A DNA stretch of 33,884 nucleotides from Polyangia bacterium (GTDB taxonomy: Bacteria > Myxococcota_A > Polyangia > Polyangiales > Polyangiaceae). Positions 26,819 to 33,884 of this stretch are shown here, in pieces (within the stretch, counting starts at the first letter, position 1; each line of letters starts with the position of its first letter). The notes beneath the pieces are model-generated. The model was given only the letters and a program-made list of their open reading frames with translations. It did not search any database and was not told the origin of the DNA. The translations under genes were made by a program, and so were the position numbers. The stretch is taken from the NCBI GenBank assembly GCA_030426145.1, contig JAUHZF010000056.1:1-33884 (forward strand). Direction: 5' to 3'.

Positions 26819-29800
26819 ATGGCCGAGGCGGGAAAGCGCGTGCCGGGTGAGGTGCTGGATGGGCGCTACCGGCTCGTGCGGCGGCTCGGCCGCGGGGGCT
26901 TCGGTGACGTGTGGCGCGCCGAAGAGCTGCTGCCAGACGCGACCCCCCTCCGCGAGGTCGCCCTCAAGCTCCTGCGCGGGTCGGGCGGACAGGACTGGAG
27001 CGCCGAGGCGCGCATCATCGCCTCCCTCCGTCATCCCGCGCTCGTGACCATCTACGCGGCCGGGATCCTCGCCGTGCCCCAGGGCCAGATCCCGTTCGTG
27101 GCCATGGAGCTGCTGCTCGGGGAGAACCTCAACGCCTTCGTCGCGCGCAAGGAGCGCATGCCGTGGCGGCGCGTGCTCGACTGGGCCCGGCAGGCCGCCG
27201 CTGCGCTGGACGAGATCCATCGGGCGGGCGTGGTGCACCTCGACCTCAAACCGGCCAACCTCTTCTTGCCCGAGGACGGCGGGCTGAAGGTGCTCGATTT
27301 CGGCATCGCCCGGCACGGCATCGACCAACCGGTGCCGACGCCCATTCCCGGCGACGGGGAAGGCCTCGACGAGATGTCGACCGCCGCTTTCATGGTGCAG
27401 GTCTCGAGCGAGAACACGCCCGAGGGGGCGCCAACGTCGCGCGGGGTCGTGGGGACGCCCGGCTTCATGGCCCCCGAGGTCTTCGAGGAGGGCGAGCCGA
27501 GCGCCTCGAGCGACGCCTACGCCCTGGCTGCGTGCGTGGTTCTGCTCGTCACGGGCTCGCTGCCCCAGCGCGTCGGTCCTCGGCCCAAGGACGAGCGGTC
27601 CGAGTCGTCGGGGACCGTGGCCAACACCACGGCCCAGGCGTGGCTCTCGCAGTTGCAGTCGGCCACCGTGCGCGGCGCGATTCGCGCGCTGGCGGAGGAA
27701 CACCCCGATCTCCCACTCGGCTTGGCCGAGCTGCTTCAGCGGTGGCTCGCCCTCGACCCCGAGGCCCGCGGGGTGAGCAAGGGCACGATGCGGGCCCAGC
27801 TCGATGAGGTCTGGGAGCGTCCCTTCGGCCTGCCGGACAACCCCTACCGCGGTCTCGAGGTCTACCGTCCCGAGGACGAGGGCAGTTTCTACGGGCGCGC
27901 CACCGATGCCGCTCGGTTGGCGCGGGAGCTCGAGGACGCTCCGGCGGCGATCCTCCACGGTGAGCGCGGGATCGGCTTGCAGTCGCTCGCACGGGCCGGC
28001 GTGCTGCCGCGCCTGGCGCAGAGCTTCGCCGATGGGCGACACGATTGGCGAAGCTGTGACCTCACCTTCGAAGATCCGACCCTCAGCCTCGACGAGCACG
28101 TGAGCGAGGCCTTGCAGCGGTTCTTGGGCGACCACCCCGGGAACGGCCGCGGCGACGAAGTTTCGCGGCTGCTGCGGTGGGCGGAGACGAGCCCGGTCGG
28201 GGCGCTGGTCGTCATCGACGACCTTCACCGTGTGGTCACCGACGACGGGGCGTCGCCCGAGCTTCTCCCTGAGCTCGTCGAGCGTCTGCTCGAAGGTCCG
28301 TCTGGGCTTCGTCTCGTGGCGACGGTCGCTGCCGAGCACACCGGTCAACTGCTCGAGCATCCGGTCGGCACCGCCATGCGACCCTGGCTCCGCTTCATCG
28401 GACCCATCGGAGCCGGGGCCGTCGACGCGCTCGTGCGCGGTCCGGCCGAGGCAGCCCGGCGACCCCTCGACGAAGCCGACGCCATCATCGACGCGGTATC
28501 GGCCGAGCTCGACGACGGCAGCCGGTTGCCGCTGGTGTCGTTGGCGCTTCGGCGGTGGTGGGAGGCTTGCGGGGAAGGGGCGCTCCGGCGGGAGGTCTGG
28601 GACGAGCTCGGGGGCGTGGTCGGGGTGGCGGCAAGCCATGCCGAAGAGGTCTTTCGCGACCTCGACGAGGCGACGCAGGCGCACGTGGAGGCGCTCTTGC
28701 TGCGCCTCGTGAGTGTCGACGGGGAGCCGGTCACCCTGCCGGTGGAGATGCTGCACGAGACCGAACGCACCCTCGTGGAGCCCCTTCGGCGGCGTCGCCT
28801 GCTGAACTGCCGGCGCGGCGAGGTGAGTCTCGTGCATCCCGAGCTCGCCGAACGCTGGACGCGTCTCCACGCCCTGCGGCTCGCGCACACCGATCGCCTC
28901 ACGTTCGTGCAGGACCTCCGCGCCGCCTCCCATCGCTGGGTCATGGCAGGCAAACCCCGCCGCCTGCTCTGGGGAGGAGCGGCGCTCGAACGGGTCGCCA
29001 CCTGGCGCGAGGTGGTGGAGGTCGAGCTCGGCGACGACGAGCGCGACTTCGTGCGCGCGAGCGAGGTTGCGTGGCGTTGGGTATGGGTGCGGCGAATCGC
29101 GTTGGGGCTGGCTGCGGTGGCAGCGGTGGTGCTCGGGGTGTGGTTCGACGGTGAGCAGAAGCGTCGTCAGACTGCGCAGGAGGCCGCGCTCGAGCGAGCC
29201 CAGCTCGAGGGGGCGCGGGAGGGCATGGTCTCGCTCGCGCGTGCGGCGGAAGACCCCTACGCCGAAGTCTCCCTGCTCGCCGGGGCCGTGGCCGCGGGCG
29301 ACCTCGACCCCCTCACGCGGTTCGAGCTCGTAGCCGCGGCACAGAAGCTTCCCCAGGCACGGTTCCTCACCCTCGACGAGGTGCCTCGACCCGACTTTCA
29401 TTGGGGCGAGCGGTGGCTCATCGGGGGTGGGCGCGAGGTCGTCGTGTTCGACTTCAAGCCCCCGGCGGGGCCCGAATTCGCGCCGTCGCGGGTCCGCTTC
29501 CGACCGCACGACGACGGCATGGCCGACTTCGTCCCGGTGCCGTTCGACCATGCCTTCGTGAGCCGCGGACTCGACGGCCACCTCAAGGTCTGGCGCCTGC
29601 GTGACGACGGGAGCGTCGGTCTGGCTGCGAGCTCCCCGTTCCGATGCGTACGGGGCCTCAGCCAGGTGCTCGTCGCGGCGCGGGCTCCCGTGGTCTCGTG
29701 CACCACCGACGAAGGGGTGGTGCGCTGGGATCTGCGGTCGCCCTCCACCTACAAAGCCGACCCCTTCGCAGGGCGGGTGCTCGACATCTCGGCCGACGGT

Positions 29801-31309
29801 CAGTGGGTGGCAGCGGCCTGGCTGCGAAAGCTCTTGCTCTGGAAGGGCACGACCGAGCGCCGCCTCGAGCTCGACGTCGAGGTCCAGCCGTCCGTGGCGC
29901 GATTCAGCCCGCGGGATCAGCTCGTCGCGCTCGTGCGACCGAGCCGGCTCGAGGTGCTCGACCTCGCCGGGAAGGAGCCGAAGACCATCCATGAGCAGCT
30001 GGTGGTCACCCCGAACCCGGTTGACGCGCGCTGGGACGAAGGTGGCGTCGACGTCGCCGTGTGTGACTTCACCGGGACCGGTGATTGGTACTACCTCCGC
30101 GGTGGAGGTCGCGACCCCGAAGACCCTGTGCCCCCGCCAACCGCGCGACCCTGCGTTCGTGAGCGTGGGCGCTGGCCGGAGAAGCTCTATCACCCACGCG
30201 ACTACGGGCCGCGTCTGTCGCAGCGGCACCTGGGACCGCGACGCTTCGAGGGCGGCTACCGGTTCGAGGACGGCCGGGTCCTCACCCGCGACCTCGTGAT
30301 GTTTCCGCCGGGTCCGGGAAGCCTGGCGCCGCTCATCAGCTATGGCGGTGGTGCGCTCGACGACGAGGCGGAGCGCGCCCAGGGCAGCTCGATCACGGCG
30401 GCGGTGGTCCTCGGAGACGAGGTCGTGTGGCAAGTGGGGGAAGAGATCCGGATCCTCGACCGCGAAGGCGAGCCCATCTTGCGGCGCGCGGGCAAGCTGT
30501 TGCGTCACTGCCCGAACGGGTCGCTGCTCGCCTACCGAAAGGCGAACCAGGGCGCGATCTGGGAGTTCTTCGACGCACGTCGCGCCCTCGTTCTCAAGCG
30601 CGTGAGCCGGGCGCCGGGCTTCGTCCTCGGGGCGGACGGCGCGTGTAAGGTGGTCCTGTTTCAGAACCTCGAGGGTGGCCTCGCGACGGTCACCCTCGAC
30701 CAGGCCGGTCCGGACCCGGCGCCGCTGGATGTGGGGAGAGCCGTCGACGGCTACGTGTACGACGTGCGCTGGAGCGGGGAGGGGGCCGAGGGTGGCCTTT
30801 GGCTCGCGGTCAGTGACGGCACCATGTGGCACTGGGGTCGGGATGGCTTCACCCCCTACGGCCGTGCGACCCCGCGCGCGACGGCCATGGCGGATGGTCA
30901 GGCGCCGGGGATCTTGATCTTCGCGGATGAAGCCGGCGTGCATCGCCGGCGAGGAGAGGAGCCGGCGACCCTGCTCTTCCCGGCCCGTGGCGACCGCGTC
31001 TACGAAGACCTCCACGCCGTCGACGCGCAGATGGTGGTGCTCAGCTGGGCGCATGGCGTAGCCCTCCTCGACACCGAACGGCACGAGCTGGCTGGAACCC
31101 TGGACCTCGAGATGGGAGGGCGGCTTTCGCCCTGGGACGCCGACGGCTCGCTCCTCGTGTGGCCCTACGCCTTCATGGGCGGGCCACGCGGCAACATCCT
31201 TCCTCTCGGGGGACCGCTCGCGGTGGAGATCGGAGCCCAAACGTCGAACCTGCGGGCCAAGCTCGGTGATGAGAAGCAGATCGAGCTTCGTCTGGAGGGC
31301 ATGCCATGA
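26819..31309 (+). CDS. Ser/Thr kinase - STAND-type NTPase - beta-propeller membrane protein (P-loop lysine lost)
   Basis: The ATG at 26819 opens a 1496-residue protein. Residues 15-330 are a kinase: Gly loop LGRGGFGDVW, Lys50 in VALKLL, HLDLKPAN (Asp142) and LDFGIARHG. HRD has Leu for Arg. A ~40-residue acidic and Pro-rich insert splits the activation segment. From residue 342 the nSTAND1-type module begins (NPYRGLEVYRPEDEGSFYGR). Its Walker A region reads HGERGIGLQSLARAGVLPRL, where Leu387 replaces the essential lysine, while the Walker B VVIDDLHR (about 464-471) is intact. One membrane helix at about 757-778 (ALGLAAVAAVVLGVWF) precedes a coiled-coil-like segment and a ~600-residue beta-propeller-like part. 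The propeller should be periplasmic and the kinase cytoplasmic. The last codons overlap the next gene (ATGA). Confidence 0.87.
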   Translation: MAEAGKRVPGEVLDGRYRLVRRLGRGGFGDVWRAEELLPDATPLREVALKLLRGSGGQDWSAEARIIASLRHPALVTIYAAGILAVPQGQIPFVAMELLLGENLNAFVARKERMPWRRVLDWARQAAAALDEIHRAGVVHLDLKPANLFLPEDGGLKVLDFGIARHGIDQPVPTPIPGDGEGLDEMSTAAFMVQVSSENTPEGAPTSRGVVGTPGFMAPEVFEEGEPSASSDAYALAACVVLLVTGSLPQRVGPRPKDERSESSGTVANTTAQAWLSQLQSATVRGAIRALAEEHPDLPLGLAELLQRWLALDPEARGVSKGTMRAQLDEVWERPFGLPDNPYRGLEVYRPEDEGSFYGRATDAARLARELEDAPAAILHGERGIGLQSLARAGVLPRLAQSFADGRHDWRSCDLTFEDPTLSLDEHVSEALQRFLGDHPGNGRGDEVSRLLRWAETSPVGALVVIDDLHRVVTDDGASPELLPELVERLLEGPSGLRLVATVAAEHTGQLLEHPVGTAMRPWLRFIGPIGAGAVDALVRGPAEAARRPLDEADAIIDAVSAELDDGSRLPLVSLALRRWWEACGEGALRREVWDELGGVVGVAASHAEEVFRDLDEATQAHVEALLLRLVSVDGEPVTLPVEMLHETERTLVEPLRRRRLLNCRRGEVSLVHPELAERWTRLHALRLAHTDRLTFVQDLRAASHRWVMAGKPRRLLWGGAALERVATWREVVEVELGDDERDFVRASEVAWRWVWVRRIALGLAAVAAVVLGVWFDGEQKRRQTAQEAALERAQLEGAREGMVSLARAAEDPYAEVSLLAGAVAAGDLDPLTRFELVAAAQKLPQARFLTLDEVPRPDFHWGERWLIGGGREVVVFDFKPPAGPEFAPSRVRFRPHDDGMADFVPVPFDHAFVSRGLDGHLKVWRLRDDGSVGLAASSPFRCVRGLSQVLVAARAPVVSCTTDEGVVRWDLRSPSTYKADPFAGRVLDISADGQWVAAAWLRKLLLWKGTTERRLELDVEVQPSVARFSPRDQLVALVRPSRLEVLDLAGKEPKTIHEQLVVTPNPVDARWDEGGVDVAVCDFTGTGDWYYLRGGGRDPEDPVPPPTARPCVRERGRWPEKLYHPRDYGPRLSQRHLGPRRFEGGYRFEDGRVLTRDLVMFPPGPGSLAPLISYGGGALDDEAERAQGSSITAAVVLGDEVVWQVGEEIRILDREGEPILRRAGKLLRHCPNGSLLAYRKANQGAIWEFFDARRALVLKRVSRAPGFVLGADGACKVVLFQNLEGGLATVTLDQAGPDPAPLDVGRAVDGYVYDVRWSGEGAEGGLWLAVSDGTMWHWGRDGFTPYGRATPRATAMADGQAPGILIFADEAGVHRRRGEEPATLLFPARGDRVYEDLHAVDAQMVVLSWAHGVALLDTERHELAGTLDLEMGGRLSPWDADGSLLVWPYAFMGGPRGNILPLGGPLAVEIGAQTSNLRAKLGDEKQIELRLEGMP

Positions 31310-31935
31310 AGCGCTGGTGGGTCTTGGCGCTGGTGTGCACCGGCTGTGCGGGCGAGCCCGAGGAAGGAGGCGGCATGCGCGTGGCCCCGACGGTGGCGCA
31401 CCGCTCCGACCAAACCCAGGTCGCGCCGGCGCCATCGGCGGCGAGCCAGGCGGTATTGGCCGAGCTCGTGGGTAAATCGCGTGAGCTGCCGGCGACGCCC
31501 CCCACGGGACCCAACGGCTCCACGCGGGTGGGTAGCGAGACGGGCGCAGAGGGGCCGCCGGTGATGCCGACGCCCGCGCTCCCACCCCCGGGACGACCGC
31601 GACCGGGGGTTCAGGCGGGCCCCATCGAGGTGCAGCCCGCGGTGAGCTCCCCCGCGATCGAGCGGGAGGCGCGCGCGCAGATCTACTGGAGGCTTCGCAA
31701 CTGCAAGCAGAACGATGGCATGCCGCCGCCGCCCGATGCCATCGTGCTCGACTTCATCATTCAGCCCGACGGCACGATCGAGCCCTCGAGCGTGAAGGCG
31801 ACCACCGATGATCGTGCCCTAGAGCCCGTCGCGGCCTGCGTGCTGCGCACCTTCGCCGCGTCCCCCTTCATCGGTCCCGCGGCGGGGCGCAACGCCTCGG
31901 CGCGGGTGGTCATCACCTGGCCCTCCGTCGACTGA
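31306..31935 (+). CDS. Lipoprotein with AgmX/PglI (TonB-C-like) C-terminal domain
   Basis: MKRWWVLALVCTGC (Cys14) is a short lipoprotein signal. A long Pro/Ala/Gly-rich linker runs to about residue 115. The C-terminal ~90 residues match the AgmX/PglI domain known from myxobacterial gliding proteins: IYWRLRNCKQN, VLDFIIQPDGTIEPSSV, and a second conserved Cys in VAACVLRTFAASPFIGPA. This fold resembles TonB-C and the two cysteines may pair. The linker could span the periplasm. The ATG overlaps the stop of the STAND-kinase gene (ATGA) and its own stop overlaps the next gene (TGATG), so all three are translationally coupled. Confidence 0.86.
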   Translation: MKRWWVLALVCTGCAGEPEEGGGMRVAPTVAHRSDQTQVAPAPSAASQAVLAELVGKSRELPATPPTGPNGSTRVGSETGAEGPPVMPTPALPPPGRPRPGVQAGPIEVQPAVSSPAIEREARAQIYWRLRNCKQNDGMPPPPDAIVLDFIIQPDGTIEPSSVKATTDDRALEPVAACVLRTFAASPFIGPAAGRNASARVVITWPSVD

Positions 31936-32699
31936 TGCGGCGGCTCTGGGCACTGCTCTTGGTCGCGCGTCGGGCCTTTCGAGGTTCGATCACGCTCCGC
32001 TTCGCGGTGGTGATCGGCATGGCCATCCTCACCGGGGCCACGGCGGGGGTGTTGCCGGCGGTCATCGGGCGCGCGATGGGGGCCGTGGCGGGAGCGTCAC
32101 CCTCGGGCGCAGCGCCGCCGGGGGCTTTCGCTGGCCTCATCGCGAGTCTGGTGCCCAACGACCAGCCCTGGCTGCTGGTTGGGATCACCCTCGTGGCCAC
32201 GGTGCTCACCGTCGGGGTCGGGGTGACCGCGAGTCGGTTGGGGTCCGCGCTGTCGGGGGACGTCACCGCCGCGCTCCGGACCGAGATGATGCGGGCTGTG
32301 CTCTACGCGTCGTCGCGGGACGTCGACGACGTCGGCCTGGCGATCCAAGCCCCGCGCCGCCCGCCCGGGATGGGACCTCCGGGCAAGGTTCCTCCCGGGA
32401 AAACACCCTCGGGCAAGGCTCCACCAGGCAAGGCTCCGCCGGGCAAGGCTCCGCCGGGCAAGGCTCCGCCGGGCAAGGCTCCACCGGGCAAGGCTGGGGA
32501 TGGGGCGACGCGCACTGCGGTCGTGAAGCTCGCCGTATCGCGCGAAGCGGCCCTGGTGAGCGACTTCGCGGTCTCCGTATTCACGGGGCTGCCCCAGTCC
32601 ATCGCGACCCTGCTCGTACTCGGGGTCGAGCTCAGCTCATCGGGGGCGTGGCTGGTCTTGGTGGGGGCGTCGGGCTCTTCGTCATCTCGCGGCTCGTGA
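31935..32699 (+). CDS. ABC exporter, N-terminal transmembrane part (frame breaks at a G tract)
   Basis: This frame holds the start of an ABC exporter: an N-terminal coupling region, TM1 (FAVVIGMAILTGATAGVLPAV), TM2 (PWLLVGITLVATVLTVGVGV), the first cytoplasmic loop, and part of TM3/TM4 (SIATLLVLGVEL, AWLVLVG). The cytoplasmic loop carries an inserted PPGK repeat. The frame then reads ASGSSSSRGS and stops at 32699, whereas the other frame continues the protein naturally from VGLFVISRLVSDR. The ATG overlaps the lipoprotein stop (TGATG). It is the same gene as the following entry, split by one missing base at 32663-32667. Confidence 0.82.
   Translation: MRRLWALLLVARRAFRGSITLRFAVVIGMAILTGATAGVLPAVIGRAMGAVAGASPSGAAPPGAFAGLIASLVPNDQPWLLVGITLVATVLTVGVGVTASRLGSALSGDVTAALRTEMMRAVLYASSRDVDDVGLAIQAPRRPPGMGPPGKVPPGKTPSGKAPPGKAPPGKAPPGKAPPGKAPPGKAGDGATRTAVVKLAVSREAALVSDFAVSVFTGLPQSIATLLVLGVELSSSGAWLVLVGASGSSSSRGS
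32376..32495 (+). repeat. In-frame 15-base repeat encoding PPGKA, 8 units, within the ABC exporter
   Basis: Eight tandem pentapeptide units: PPGKV, PPGKT, PSGKA and five PPGKA. The later units are nearly identical at DNA level (GGCAAGGCTCCGCCG), implying recent expansion. The array lies in the first cytoplasmic loop, between TM2 and TM3. Confidence 0.95.
32663..32667 (+). other. Frameshift site (G tract) in the ABC exporter gene
   Basis: The run T-GGGGG-C has five Gs. Six would give WLVLVGGVGLFVISRLVSDR and join the two halves of the exporter in one frame. The evidence is protein continuity on either side. Whether this is a real lesion, a phase-variable tract or a sequencing error is not determinable here. 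Confidence 0.8.
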
Positions 32700-33884
32700 G
32701 CGACCGCGCCTCACGCCGCGTCGGACGCGCGCGACGCGAGCTGCAGAACGCGGATGCCGCCGTCTTCGGGTTCCTCCAAGAGACGCTCTCGGCAGCCGAA
32801 GACCTACGGCTGTGGGGCGCGCGCGAGCAGGTGGTCTCCGAGTTTGCCGAGGTGGCCCACGCTTGCGCGGCGGAGCGAGCCCGCTTCGCCGCTGCGCTTG
32901 CCGTCTCGGGCCAGATCAAGAGCATGTTCACGGCTTTGTCGCCGCTGCTCTTGGTGGTGGCGCTCGAGCTCTCGCAGCGACCCTATGGCCCCGGAGACGT
33001 GGCCAAGCTGCTCTTGCTCGTGCCGCTCTTGATGGTGCGGCTCGAGGCGCTCGACGGGATCCGTCAGGGCCTGATCGAACGCGAGCCCATCCTCGAGGCG
33101 GCGAGCAAGCTCGTGGCGCTGCCCCCCGCACCGTCCTCGAGCAACGCGCCGGCGCCGATCGACCCCGCCACGATCCGTGGCGAGCTGCGCTTCGAAGGGG
33201 TGCGCTACACGCCACCAGGCGCCACGTCGCCCGTGCTCGATGGCATCGACCTCACGGTCCCGGCCGGCACCGTGGTGGGGGTCTGTGGCCCCTCGGGGTC
33301 CGGCAAGAGCACGCTGCTGCGCCTGCTGCTGCGGCTCGACGATCCCGATGAAGGGCGGATCACCCTCGATGGCGCCGACCTTCGCGACATCGAGCCGTCG
33401 CTGCTGCCTCGCATCTTCGGTGTCGTTCGTCAGACGGCGGGCCTGCTCGAGCGCCCGGTGCGCGACAACCTCGCCCTCGGGCTCGATCCCGCGCCGGACG
33501 ACGCCGCGATGGCGGAAGCCCTGTCCGCCGTGCAGCTCGCTGCTTTGGCGGAGCGGGGAGGTGAACGGGGCCTCGACACGGCCTATCGTCGCCACCCACC
33601 CAACTTCTCGGGCGGCGAGCATCGGCGCCTGCTCGTCGCCCGCATGATCTTGCAGGACGCGCCGGTGGGCGTGCTCGACGAGCCTGAAGCCGGCCTCCCG
33701 TCTGCCACGGCCGCGGAGATCCTCGGAGCCGTTCGAGCACGTGCTGGCGGACGCACGCAGGTGGTGGTGACCCACGCCCCCCAACTCCTCGACAGCGACT
33801 TCAACGTGGTCCTCGCATCGGGGCGGGTTGCGGCCACGGGAACCCACGACGAGCTGCGTAGGACCTGTGCGCCCTACCAGGCGC
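32669..33884 (+). CDS. ABC exporter, remaining transmembrane part and ATPase domain (runs off the window)
   Basis: The frame continues without a stop to the window edge. It supplies the later transmembrane helices (FTALSPLLLVVALEL, VAKLLLLVPLLMVRLEAL) and a full nucleotide-binding domain from LRFEGVRYTPPGATSPVLDG. ATPase motifs are intact: Walker A GPSGSGKST (Lys codon 33302-33304), Q-loop FGVVRQTAG, signature FSGGEHRRLLVARM (in place of LSGGQ), Walker B VGVLDEPE and the switch histidine in VVVTHAP. The loss of the LSGGQ glutamine (Glu here) and the odd loop in the transmembrane part are noteworthy. The substrate is unknown. No start codon of its own with a ribosome-binding site is evident, so it should be translated from 31935. 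Confidence 0.85.

Noticed and set aside
26210..31585. Very long minus-strand open frame (1791 codons) opposite the STAND-kinase gene
   Set aside because: It is an antisense by-product of high GC third positions. Its product is low-complexity and His/Arg/Pro/Glu-rich with no domain, while the plus strand has clear kinase and STAND motifs.

Overview
The window looks like chromosomal DNA from a high-GC member of the Myxococcota, probably near the Polyangia. I infer this from the strong G/C bias at third codon positions, three Ser/Thr protein kinases in 34 kb, many secreted lipoproteins, a trypsin-like protease ending in a MYXO-CTERM-like tail, an AgmX/PglI-type C-terminal domain, and low-complexity Gly/Ser/Thr or Pro linkers. 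No rRNA, tRNA, CRISPR array, insertion sequence or phage module was seen. The genus cannot be named from this sequence alone.

Layout. Positions 1-9853 hold cell-envelope and protein-quality genes: the end of a kinase, an FKBP-type prolyl isomerase lipoprotein, a membrane protein of unknown function, a secreted trypsin-like protease, a membrane-thioredoxin-TPR protein with an embedded lipoprotein signal, and a large NlpC/P60 lipoprotein that may carry a second papain-like site. Positions 9952-15609 are minus-strand genes with a lipid theme: a long-chain acyl-CoA synthetase, a secreted esterase, a FadL-type outer-membrane channel, and a small lipoprotein just ahead of the channel gene. A YkuE-like membrane metallophosphoesterase follows. 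Next come two adjacent minisatellites (period 6 and period 7) and a glutaminase with the full helical-glutaminase-ankyrin architecture of animal kidney-type glutaminase.

The most interesting part is 18645-33884, two divergent gene sets sharing a 227-base intergenic region. The minus set encodes a 162-residue protein of unknown family, an Ig-like lipoprotein and a 783-residue secreted protein with PPGK repeats. The plus set is a tightly coupled five-gene operon: a kinase-FHA-like-GGDEF-like-HEPN fusion with an R-x4-H ribonuclease-type motif, a YkgJ-type cysteine-cluster protein, a kinase-STAND-beta-propeller membrane protein whose P-loop has lost its lysine, a TonB/AgmX-C-like lipoprotein, and an ABC exporter with a PPGK-repeat insertion in its first cytoplasmic loop. 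The ABC gene is frameshifted at a G tract and runs off the window. Its function as a system is unknown. Signalling, secretion or defence are all possible, and none is shown by the sequence.

Two loci, 22232-22237 and 32663-32667, each look one G short in a G tract. Either real lesions or homopolymer miscalls would explain this.
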